Source: JAJPKK01 sp963800215 (GTDB lineage: Bacteria; Pseudomonadota; Alphaproteobacteria; Rhizobiales; Xanthobacteraceae). Taken from it: DNA of 64,000 nucleotides. Both the position numbers and the translations under genes were made by a program. The notes under the pieces were generated by a model. That model worked only from the letters and a program-made list of their open reading frames with translations. It was not told the origin of the DNA and ran no database searches. Positions 19,067 to 26,779 of the stretch are shown here, piece by piece. The stretch lies in assembly GCA_963800215.1 (NCBI GenBank), contig CAWCZY010000006.1, forward strand, positions 124,001 to 188,000. Direction: 5' to 3'. Positions within the stretch are counted from its first letter, which is position 1. The number at the start of each line of letters is the position of its first letter.

Positions 19067-19099
19067 GCTGAGATTCACCGCACCCGTCCGACTTACACC

Positions 19100-19206
19100 G
19101 TCATTCCGGGGCGCGCGTTTTCGCGCGAACCCGGAATCCAGTCTGCGGTGCAGGTGGGGAGGGCGTCTGGATTCCGGGTTCGCGCAAGAGCGCGCCCCGG
19201 AATGAC
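19100..19206. repeat. paired inverted palindromic repeats, family A
   Basis: Two family A units face each other: one starting GTCATTCCGGGGCGC and one ending GCGCCCCGGAATGAC, about 30 bp apart. Together they could fold into one large cruciform or act as a bidirectional terminator between the convergent hydrolase and zinc-protein genes. Confidence 0.85.
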
Positions 19207-19290
19207 GGGTGGTTTTCAAGGGTTCAGAATTAAACCAGGCGCGGCGGACGCGATCGCGCACAGACTCCGATTAAAGCGGCCAGCGCGGCG

Positions 19291-19527
19291 TCAGATGTCG
19301 CGGTGCTCCTGCGCATCGGCCATCGGCAGGATGGTGCGGATCAGCGTGGTGCCGCATTGGATGCAGCCGTGGGTCACGTCTTCGAGCCCGGTGTTTTCGC
19401 CTTCGGCGGGCATGTCGGCGGCAAACATCGCCGGGGTCACCGAGGTGACGGCCATGCGATGGCCGCAGAACGGACACGGCAGGAGAAAGGTCGGAAGTCG
19501 TGACGGCGCGACTCTGTGGTAGCTCAT
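19291..19527 (-). CDS. small CxxC-pair protein, putative zinc binder
   Basis: A 78-residue protein of unknown role with two cysteine pairs, PCPFCGHRM and GCIQCGTTL, spaced like a zinc ribbon. GGGAGA precedes ATG 19527 at a good distance, which supports translation. No neighbour suggests a pathway. Confidence 0.6.
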   Translation of the reverse strand: MSYHRVAPSRLPTFLLPCPFCGHRMAVTSVTPAMFAADMPAEGENTGLEDVTHGCIQCGTTLIRTILPMADAQEHRDI

Positions 19528-20004
19528 AAAGCTCTCCCTTCACGCCGTTTCATTTCCAGACCGATTTAAGAAAGAGTCAAGAAAAATTTGTGCGACGCAC
19601 ATAATTTTGTCGCATCGCGAGACGATTCGCCGCTTATGGCAGCCCCGACGCCGGTGCGCAGGCACCCCATCGCGCACAAGTCGCCGAGGCGTCCCGCGCC
19701 CGCCGGTGCGAATGGCCCGCTTGAAGCGCCTGCCTCACGGGATCGCATCGCCCGGCGCCTGGGCGCGCCGGCCACGCCGCGTGACCTCGGCCGGCACCCT
19801 CACGCAGGCGTTCGACCGGTTCGACCCGTCTCGAACGCAGCACCCGTTCGAAGGGTCGAGGGGCCGTTTCGCCGACCGATATTTTTTCTATACGAGACGA
19901 ACGAAGGGCAACGATTGAGCGTGGCGGGATTCGATGAAACACTGGCGATCAGCAGCCCCAGCCATGCTCGGCCCTATTGGTTTTCAGGACGCCAGTTTTC
20001 CAGA
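19528..20004. other. region with no well-supported gene
   Basis: A plus-strand open frame runs from 19588 through this stretch into the small membrane peptide, but its arginine/proline-rich translation looks unlike a real protein. A TGCGAC-N12-GTCGCA inverted repeat at 19591-19614 lies upstream of the divergent zinc-protein gene and may be an operator. Otherwise nothing is seen. Confidence 0.4.
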
Positions 20005-20109
20005 ATGCCTTGGCCGGACATCATCAAGATCATCGGCGTGGGCCTCGCCGTCGCCGTCATCGGCGCCGCGCTTTTCGTGCTCGGCACCTACGCGGTCAGA
20101 TTGCTCTGA
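20005..20109 (+). CDS. possible 34-residue single-helix membrane peptide
   Basis: ATG 20005 opens MPWPDIIKIIGVGLAVAVIG, one membrane helix and a short tail ending VRLL. The composition is convincingly membrane-like, and a strong hairpin follows, but there is no clear ribosome-binding site and no recognised family. A longer in-frame version from 19588 is also possible. Confidence 0.35.
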   Translation: MPWPDIIKIIGVGLAVAVIGAALFVLGTYAVRLL

Positions 20110-20127
20110 ACGCGCGAGGCTCAAAAC

Positions 20128-20158
20128 GGGCCAGCACCAATCTGGTGGGTGCTGGCCC
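20128..20158 (+). terminator. 11-bp stem hairpin, also part of a flanking inverted repeat
   Basis: Stem GGGCCAGCACC with GGTGCTGGCCC and a 9-base loop. It follows the small membrane peptide. Bases 20139-20161 recur inverted at 22960-22982. Confidence 0.5.
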
Positions 20159-20161
20159 CTT
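20139..20161. repeat. 23-bp inverted repeat, left copy
   Basis: Exact reverse complement of 22960-22982. The two copies bracket a 2.8-kb accessory segment with a regulator-like gene, tRNA-Val, a transposase and a membrane protein. Confidence 0.8.
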
Positions 20162-20270
20162 GAGTTCTCCACAGGACATCGAGCGCTTAAGATATTTTCT
20201 GCTTGACAGTTGTGCGCTTAAATTGCGCTGAATGTGATTCGCCATAATCGTTAATGTTTACATGGGGCGC

Positions 20271-20299
20271 TTGACTATATTAAGCGCAGCGCTTAATAT
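20271..20299 (+). promoter_or_regulatory. strong promoter with palindromic operator in its spacer
   Basis: TTGACT at 20271-20276, 17 bases, TAATAT at 20294-20299. The perfect palindrome ATTAAGCGCAGCGCTTAAT (20279-20297) fills the spacer and overlaps the -10, so a bound repressor would block polymerase. GCGCTTAA half-sites recur at 20183-20190 and 20214-20221. Expected transcription start is about 20306, at the first base of the downstream ATG, implying a leaderless message. Confidence 0.65.
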
Positions 20300-20306
20300 G
20301 TGGATC

Positions 20307-20849
20307 ATGAAGCGGACAATCGCACCACTAGATGACATGATCGGTACCACGCGCGCCAAGATCGCACGTCTGGAAAAGACGCGCGAGAAGGTCGACTGGG
20401 CAATCGAAAAGCTAAAGATCGAGCTAGGTGCGTTTGAGACCGCGCGCAAAGTGGTTGATGAGGCTGAGTTCGGCCCGACACCATCCGGCTGCCCAACACC
20501 CGCTCAATTTCGTGAGGGGGCTAATGGCGTAGTCGAATTCATAGAAAAGCGTCGGGGTCGATCACTCTCCGCACAGTGGAAACAGGTCCTCACCGCGATC
20601 GGCAAGATCGGCGAGAGCGGCGCCGATCTGGATCAAGTCTATGGGCTCTGCCGCGATAACGGCATCGAGCTAAAGCGCCCTACGCTTCGGGCACAAATGT
20701 CGAACTACGTCAGCCGTGGATATCTCGGCCGCACCGGAGAAGGTCGATTCTTCTTGACGGTAGCGGGATTGGATGTGGCTGGCTTAATCGTTCCGGCTTC
20801 GGCCAGGGAAAGCGGGGCGCCTGCGCTAACAGGCGCCCCGGGTAAGTGA
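20307..20849 (+). CDS. coiled-coil plus winged-helix-like protein, unknown function
   Basis: No family recognised. The 180-residue product begins with a charged heptad-rich helix (about residues 10-50, RAKIARLEKTREKVDWAIEKL pattern) and has a C-terminal domain of winged-helix character (about 90-155, ending SRGYLGRTGEGRFFLTVAG, where GxGRFxLT resembles a wing). It is probably a dimeric DNA-binding protein and may autoregulate through the palindrome in its promoter (inference). More AT-rich than neighbours. Ends 10 bp before tRNA-Val. Confidence 0.6.
   Translation: MKRTIAPLDDMIGTTRAKIARLEKTREKVDWAIEKLKIELGAFETARKVVDEAEFGPTPSGCPTPAQFREGANGVVEFIEKRRGRSLSAQWKQVLTAIGKIGESGADLDQVYGLCRDNGIELKRPTLRAQMSNYVSRGYLGRTGEGRFFLTVAGLDVAGLIVPASARESGAPALTGAPGK
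20814..20839 (+). terminator. perfect 10-bp hairpin at gene end, 5' of tRNA-Val
   Basis: GGGGCGCCTG and CAGGCGCCCC around a 6-base loop. No T-run. The core CTGCGCTAACAG recurs in the hairpin beyond the tRNA at 20948-20979. Confidence 0.5.
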
Positions 20850-20859
20850 AGGTGGAATG

Positions 20860-20935
20860 GGGGGGTTCGTCTAGTGGTTTAGGACACGGCGGTTACATCG
20901 CCGCAACCTGAGTTCGATCCTCAGACCCCCCACCA
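20860..20935 (+). tRNA. tRNA-Val (anticodon UAC)
   Basis: A 76-base cloverleaf including encoded CCA: acceptor GGGGGGT/ACCCCCC, D-arm GTCTAG...AGGAC, anticodon stem CGGCG/CGCCG with loop GTTACAT (anticodon TAC), and T-arm CTGAG-TTCGATC-CTCAG. Decodes GUA and relatives. Sits between two hairpins with a common core, inside the segment bounded by the 23-bp inverted repeat. Confidence 0.93.
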
Positions 20936-20947
20936 CCCTCATTCAGT

Positions 20948-20979
20948 GGGTCCGTCACTGCGCTAACAGCGGCGGACCC
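20948..20979 (+). terminator. hairpin downstream of tRNA-Val
   Basis: Outer stem GGGTCCG/CGGACCC with an inner CTG/CAG step. It follows the tRNA by 12 bases and could terminate it; no T-run. Shares CTGCGCTAACAG with the hairpin at 20814. Confidence 0.5.
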
Positions 20980-21104
20980 GGATCATCCACCCCGGGACGG
21001 AACCCCGAAGCAAATGACCACTCTGGCAAATATAGCGTGTTCTGCTGAGAGTCGCCAGCGTAGCGCTTCGGGTCCGCTCCACAACATGTCGGACGGAACC
21101 CGCC

Positions 21105-22019
21105 ATGAATATCCTTTCCCGAGACAAGCAGATCGAGATCATTGCCGCTCTCTGTGAGGGCGTCGGACAACGCGCTGCCGCCCGCTTGGCAGACGTTGAC
21201 CGCAAGACTGTCGCCCGGCTCGCCCTGCAGGTCGGCAAGGGCTGCGCAGAGCTTCACGATCGCCGCGTTGTCGGCGTCCGCGTCGCTCGGATCGAGCTAG
21301 ACGAGGTGTGGAGCTTCGTCGCGAAAAAGCAGCGCCGCGTGAAGCCGCACGAGGCCTTCGCCAAGGGCGATCAGTACATTTACACGGCGCTCGCCAGCAC
21401 TCAGAAGGCGATCATCTCCTATCGCATCGGCAAGCGCGATGGGTACAACACGGACGAGTTCGTGCAGGACCTTCGCGGGCGGGTGCTGGGCGCGCCAGAG
21501 ATCAGCACCGATGGATGGCAGTCCTACAAGCTTTCGGTCCGCGACGCCTTCCGCAACAGCGCGCACGGCGTCATCGTGAAGACACTGGCCGTAACCGATC
21601 TTCGCAAGGATGCGGCGCACCGATACAGCCCGTGCGCAGTAGTAGCGGTAAGCCGAGAGGTTGCCCAAGGCGTCCCAGCCGAGATCTCAACCAGCTATGT
21701 CGAGCGTAGCAATCTCACGATCCGCATGGAGTTGCGGCGGTTCACCCGACTTACGAACGGCTTCTCAAAGAAGCTCGAATGCCACGCTGCTGCGGTGAGC
21801 TTGTATGTTGCGCACTACAACTTTTGTCGCGTCCACGAGGCTCTAACGCCGACGGCGAAGGATCAGAACACGCCGGCCATGGCGGTCGGTGTTGCCGATC
21901 ATGTGTGGTCGATTGGCGAACTGATCGACGCCGCGCTTGCCGTTGCGCCTGCCGCGCCGACTGAGACGGCACCCGATCGCCGGCGCGGATTTCGGGTAAT
22001 CGAAGGTGGTATCAGTTAG
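21105..22019 (+). CDS. IS1-like DDE transposase
   Basis: A 304-residue protein: N-terminal helix-turn-helix (QRAAARLADVDRKTVARLA), then a DDE catalytic core seen as ELDEVWSFV, STDGWQSY and TSYVERSNLTIRM, with RRFTRLTNGFSKK characteristic of the group annotated as IS1-family transposases in alphaproteobacteria. It appears complete. I could not find terminal inverted repeats or target duplications, so element ends are undefined. The stop overlaps the 3' end of the convergent membrane-protein gene by 8 bases. Confidence 0.82.
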   Translation: MNILSRDKQIEIIAALCEGVGQRAAARLADVDRKTVARLALQVGKGCAELHDRRVVGVRVARIELDEVWSFVAKKQRRVKPHEAFAKGDQYIYTALASTQKAIISYRIGKRDGYNTDEFVQDLRGRVLGAPEISTDGWQSYKLSVRDAFRNSAHGVIVKTLAVTDLRKDAAHRYSPCAVVAVSREVAQGVPAEISTSYVERSNLTIRMELRRFTRLTNGFSKKLECHAAAVSLYVAHYNFCRVHEALTPTAKDQNTPAMAVGVADHVWSIGELIDAALAVAPAAPTETAPDRRRGFRVIEGGIS

Positions 22020-22875
22020 GAAGATCACTTGCCGCCAACGCGCTATTAACGCGGCCCATAGCGGCAGGCAGATCAGACGCTCTCGAAAGTACGGTCTGTG
22101 CGAGGACCGTACTCACTTGTGATTTGGATACTGAACCATCGCGGACCTGTTCTGCCGCCTGACGAATCGCAGCGGCCAATGGCGCACTTGTAGCTGGTGG
22201 ACCGCTTCCGCCAATTCCCACTACTCCAGGACCACCCGCCCCTCCGATTCCGACTACTCCGGGGCCTCCGGCGCCGCCTATTCCGACTACGCCAGCGCTT
22301 ATAATAGGGCCTGCTGCGACAACATCAGCCAATGCTTCAAGTGCACTCGCAAGCAATTCAACTTTGTTCACAGAATTCCCCGTTGTTTGGGCATGCGCTA
22401 CTGATATCCGAATGAAGGCCTCATTCAGCCCCGCTCCAATGAGTCCACAAATCACAAACGTCCCGATGATGCGGGTAATCTGTTCGTATCCAGACGATAA
22501 GGGCCACATGAGCGCCATCCCAATAACAATGATTGCCAAAACAGCCGCCCACCGCGCAAATCTGTCGCCAGCATTGCGGCCAAAGGCAACGAAGATATAG
22601 GAATGGCCGAACGCCACCACCAAGACCAGAATTGCAATTATTCCGGTAATCCCCAGCGGATTACGCGCGACCTCCGTTACGGTTTCGAATGCCTCTTTCA
22701 CGGCAACCGACCCGTGCTCATCGATTTTGTCGTTAAGCCACCCGAAAAACCTGTGTTCAAACAATCCGCTAGCCAACATACTAAGGAACGCCACAGCGGT
22801 TGCGAGCGGGTGTCGCCTGAAGCTGCTGCCCCAATCAGCAAAAACTCGCCAAATCGGCTTATGCTCGCCGTCCAT
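22012..22875 (-). CDS. membrane protein with glycine-rich tandem repeats
   Basis: Unknown family. From ATG 22875 (MDGEHKPIWRVF) the 287-residue product has four membrane helices in its first half (around HPLATAVAFLSMLASGLF, GITGIIAILVLVVAFG, WAAVLAIIVIGMALMWPL, IIGTFVICGLIGAGL), then a soluble region with three near-identical 11-residue units GVVGIGGAGGP and an alanine-rich tail. An upstream ATG 22935 is possible, but a hairpin at 22902-22925 lies there. Less GC-rich than neighbours; part of the segment next to recA. Confidence 0.6.
   Translation of the reverse strand: MDGEHKPIWRVFADWGSSFRRHPLATAVAFLSMLASGLFEHRFFGWLNDKIDEHGSVAVKEAFETVTEVARNPLGITGIIAILVLVVAFGHSYIFVAFGRNAGDRFARWAAVLAIIVIGMALMWPLSSGYEQITRIIGTFVICGLIGAGLNEAFIRISVAHAQTTGNSVNKVELLASALEALADVVAAGPIISAGVVGIGGAGGPGVVGIGGAGGPGVVGIGGSGPPATSAPLAAAIRQAAEQVRDGSVSKSQVSTVLAQTVLSRASDLPAAMGRVNSALAASDLPN
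22206..22296. repeat. 33-bp tandem repeat coding for GVVGIGGAGGP units
   Basis: Nearly three copies of a 33-bp unit inside the membrane-protein gene. Copies differ at a few synonymous or conservative positions, so the array may vary in copy number between strains. Confidence 0.8.
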
Positions 22876-22901
22876 GATGGAACAGTAGACTGAGGCTGCT
22901 T

Positions 22902-22925
22902 GGACCACCACATCAGCGGTGGTCC
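22902..22925 (+). terminator. perfect 8-bp hairpin followed by TTTT
   Basis: GGACCACC and GGTGGTCC around an 8-base loop, then TTTTC on the plus strand. A plausible plus-strand terminator that would keep transcription from the accessory segment out of recA. It argues against the longer start of the membrane protein. Confidence 0.45.
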
Positions 22926-22959
22926 TTTTCGACATGGGGAGTGGCCCCATTCGCCCCAA

Positions 22960-22982
22960 AAGGGGCCAGCACCCACCAGATT
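22960..22982. repeat. 23-bp inverted repeat, right copy
   Basis: Exact reverse complement of 20139-20161. Ends five bases before the recA SOS box. Confidence 0.8.
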
Positions 22983-22987
22983 TTCAA

Positions 22988-23002
22988 GAACATATTGCGA
23001 AC
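22988..23002 (+). promoter_or_regulatory. LexA (SOS) box of recA
   Basis: GAAC-ATATTGC-GAAC matches the alphaproteobacterial SOS operator GAAC-N7-GAAC described for Rhizobium recA. It lies about 100 bases before the recA start, consistent with LexA repression and induction by DNA damage. Confidence 0.75.
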
Positions 23003-23100
23003 CTAGAACAAAACATGTACATTATGCCGACTCGATCCCGGCAGAGCCGCGCGCAGGGTGCGTTTGCTGGTCCGGCGAATCCCGGTCATAAGGAGGGTAC

Positions 23101-24174
<1,074 letters not shown>

Positions 24175-24180
24175 GTTTCC

Positions 24181-24195
24181 GCCCGTGCTTCGGGC
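24181..24195 (+). terminator. short hairpin after recA
   Basis: GCCCG-TGCTT-CGGGC six bases after the recA stop, without a T-run. A weak terminator candidate, followed by a family B palindrome. Confidence 0.35.
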
Positions 24196-24210
24196 CTTGC
24201 CATCCACTAC

Positions 24211-24348
24211 GTCATCGCCGGACTTGTTCCGGCGATCTCGATGAGGAGGGCACGGCGTTTCCATGTCGGATCAATGCGTGCCTTGCGTGTCCCTTGAGAA
24301 TGCGCCGTGCCTCGTTATCGAGGTGGCCGGGACAAGCCCGGCCACGAC
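24211..24348. repeat. palindromic repeat family B, opposed pair
   Basis: One unit (24211-24242, GTCATCGCCGGACTTG...GGCGATCTCGAT) faces a second in inverse orientation (24317-24348, ATCGAGGTGGCCGG...CCACGAC). Other members lie at 28642, 44999/46360 and 46425. Placed between the convergent recA and trmJ genes. Confidence 0.8.
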
Positions 24349-24373
24349 GGGTGGGTGTGTTCCCCGCATCGCC

Positions 24374-25588
24374 TCACGGCACCGGCGCGCCGAGGTCGAG
24401 CGCGCCGGCGAGGCCGTCCAGCACGGCGGCGACATCGGCATCGACCGCCGCCATGCTCACCGCGAGCACGCGATAGTCGCGCGCGGCGAGCCAGGCGCGC
24501 CGCTCGGTGCGGGCGGTGCCGGCCTCGGCGGTTTCGTCGGCTGGCGTCAGGTCGATGACGGCGCGCAGCGGAAACGACACCACGTCGACGATGTGCGGGC
24601 CGACCGGGACCTGCCGCTTGAAGCCGCGGCCGGCGAAGCGGCGGTCTTTGGTGAGCGCCTCCCACAAGGTGCGCTCGGCGTCGGTCGGATTGCGGCGCAG
24701 CAGCCGCGACAGGCCGCGCACCGGGCCGCGTTCGCGCGGCACGATGCCGCCGCCATGCTCGGCGAGGAGGGTGCGCAGCAGGCTCGCCTGCTCGCCGTCG
24801 AGCACGCCGCCCCGGGCGGGCCCCTTGCGGCCTTCCACGATCGCCATGACGACGCCGTGCAGGGTCTGGACGTCCTGCTGCGAGGGCTCCATGCGGGTGA
24901 AGATGTTGCGCAGGTTGATGGTCATGGTGTCGCGCTTTTCCGGCGGGCGGAAGAACTCGACCTTTTCCAATTCGCGCTCCAGCGTCTCGAAAAAGGCGAA
25001 CAGCTGCTCCTTGGCGGCCGGCGCCGAGCGTTGCGGCATGTGGAACGGCAAGGCGCCGCCGCCGGCGTGCTTGAACCATTCATAGGCGATGATCAGCACC
25101 GCCTGGGCGAGGTTGAGCGAGGCGAAGGCGGGATTGACAGGGAAGGTGACGATGCGGTCGGCGAGCCCGACCTCGTCGTTTTCGAGTCCCCAGCGTTCGC
25201 GCCCGAACACCACCGCGACCGTGTCCCCGGAGGCGAGCCGCGGCGCCATCTGCGCCGCCGCCTCGTCCGGGCCGATCACGGGCTTGGCTTGGCCGTGGGC
25301 GCGCGCCGTCGTCGCCAGCACGAAGCTGCAATCGGCGAGCGCCGCCGGCAGGGTGTCGAACAGCTCGGCGCCGTCGAGCACGAGGTCGGCGCCGGATGCG
25401 GCGCGGCGGGCATGGACGTTGGGCCAGCCGTCGCGGGGCCGGACCAGCCGCAGCCGGGTCAGCCCGAAATTCGCCATGGCGCGGGCCGCGGTCCCGATGT
25501 TCTCGCCGAGCTGCGGCTCCACCAGGACGACGATCGGGCCCGCAAGGGCGGTCCATTCCTTGGTATGGTCGGTTCCTGATCCAGGCAT
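24374..25588 (-). CDS. trmJ: TrmJ-type tRNA/rRNA methyltransferase fused to a DUF559 domain
   Basis: SPOUT-class 2'-O-methyltransferase expected to act at tRNA position 32. The N-terminal 260 residues carry ENIGTAARAMANFGL (29-43), VFGRERWGLEN and the knot motif NPAFASLNLAQAV. The last ~110 residues, starting near RLLRRNPTDAERTLWEAL, look like DUF559, a Vsr-like nuclease fold, including FKRQVPVGPHIVDVV. The usual E-x-D-G-x-x-H catalytic segment is replaced by IDLTPADETAEAG, so the domain is probably nuclease-dead. Total 404 residues against about 270 for plain TrmJ. Confidence 0.85.
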   Translation of the reverse strand: MPGSGTDHTKEWTALAGPIVVLVEPQLGENIGTAARAMANFGLTRLRLVRPRDGWPNVHARRAASGADLVLDGAELFDTLPAALADCSFVLATTARAHGQAKPVIGPDEAAAQMAPRLASGDTVAVVFGRERWGLENDEVGLADRIVTFPVNPAFASLNLAQAVLIIAYEWFKHAGGGALPFHMPQRSAPAAKEQLFAFFETLERELEKVEFFRPPEKRDTMTINLRNIFTRMEPSQQDVQTLHGVVMAIVEGRKGPARGGVLDGEQASLLRTLLAEHGGGIVPRERGPVRGLSRLLRRNPTDAERTLWEALTKDRRFAGRGFKRQVPVGPHIVDVVSFPLRAVIDLTPADETAEAGTARTERRAWLAARDYRVLAVSMAAVDADVAAVLDGLAGALDLGAPVP

Positions 25589-25750
25589 CGGCGCTGTTTA
25601 ATCAACAACATCGACGCCGGCGCAATCAAATTCGCGGCTGGCCCCGGTGCCGCCGCCGGGGGCGAGATTGCAATCCGCGGCCAAGCGGGATAGTTGAGCC
25701 GGCAGTCGCCGTCCGTCGCCCGCCGCAGCTTCGCCATCCGAGGGGGATTT

Positions 25751-26581
25751 TTGTCAGCCACCGTCTCCACGGCATCCGCGGATGCACGCCGCCTCGTGCT
25801 CGGCGCCGCCATCGGCTTCGATGTCGAGCAGGTGCGCGTGTTCGTCGAGTCGCTGCGCGCCTGCGGCTATGACGGCGACGTGATGATGCTGATCCGCTGG
25901 CCCGGCCTGCGGGTGGGCCGCTACTTGAAGAGCCGCGGCGTCGACGTGATCCGGGTGTTCCAGACCCGCTCGTTCAGCCGCTCGGTGCATGCCAAGCGCT
26001 ATGCGATCTATCTCGATTATCTCAAGCTGCGGGCCGGCCATTACGACCAGGTGATGATGTCGGACGTGCGCGACGTCGTATTCCAGGCCAATCCGTTCGC
26101 CGGCATCGACAGCCCGAAATGCCATTTCTACCTGGAGGGCGCCGCGCGCACCATCGGTACCGACCCCACCAATGCGCGCTGGGTGAGCGGATGCTTCACC
26201 GCGGCGGAGGCCGCGGCGCTGGCGCCCCATCGCATCAGCTGCAGCGGCATCACCATCGGCGGCACCGCGGAGATCACCGCCTACCTCGACCGCATGGTGG
26301 CGAAGATCGGCGCCATGCCGCTGCGCATCTACCGCACCATCGGCCACGGCTACGACCAGGCGATCCACAATTACCTCGTCTACCTCGATCCGGAGATTCC
26401 CGGCCTCGTCGAGGAGAACAACGGCCACATCGCCACCATGGCGCTGGAGCCGCGCGAGTTCTATCGGCTCGACGACGCCGCGCGCATCCACGGGCCCGAC
26501 GGCCGCCTCTATCCGATCTGCCACCAGTACGACCGCTTTCCCGACATTCGTGCCGCCGTCGAGGCGCGTTATGCGGCATGA
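25751..26581 (+). CDS. glycosyltransferase-like protein with DxxD motif
   Basis: A 276-residue protein not firmly assignable. The pattern LGAAIGFDVEQVRVFVESL, then YDQVMMSDVRDVVFQANPF (an acidic metal-site-like DVRD at the strand end) and VSGCFTAAEAA, resembles nucleotide-diphospho-sugar transferase folds that act on surface glycans. TTG 25751 is chosen because GAGGGGG lies just upstream; the longer frame from 25694 has no such site. Stands alone between trmJ and icd. Confidence 0.6.
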   Translation: MSATVSTASADARRLVLGAAIGFDVEQVRVFVESLRACGYDGDVMMLIRWPGLRVGRYLKSRGVDVIRVFQTRSFSRSVHAKRYAIYLDYLKLRAGHYDQVMMSDVRDVVFQANPFAGIDSPKCHFYLEGAARTIGTDPTNARWVSGCFTAAEAAALAPHRISCSGITIGGTAEITAYLDRMVAKIGAMPLRIYRTIGHGYDQAIHNYLVYLDPEIPGLVEENNGHIATMALEPREFYRLDDAARIHGPDGRLYPICHQYDRFPDIRAAVEARYAA

Positions 26582-26779
26582 TATGTGCTTGCGGTCTAGC
26601 TGCTCGAGATGGCCCGGAACGGCTCGGGCCGCACCACCAGGAGGCATGCTTTCTCCGGCGCGAGAGCGATGCTATAGCCACGGCCGCCGGATCGGGGGCA
26701 CGGCGCCCATGGCGAGCGCGCGCCGGCCGGTCTCGTCCCCGGAGTAATTCTCAGGCGCTCGAAAAAGGTCGCGGAAGCA

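Noticed and set aside
19588..20004. Long N-terminal extension of the small membrane peptide
   Set aside because: Arg/Pro-rich translation without domain character; kept only as an alternative start.
20850..22020. IS1-like element with defined ends
   Set aside because: The transposase is convincing, but I found no terminal inverted repeats or target duplication, so I do not call element boundaries.
22206..22296. Possible CRISPR or satellite array
   Set aside because: Contiguous 33-bp units in frame with a membrane-protein gene and with no spacers.
24263..25579. 438-codon plus-strand open frame opposite trmJ
   Set aside because: Antisense shadow; trmJ motifs are explicit on the minus strand.
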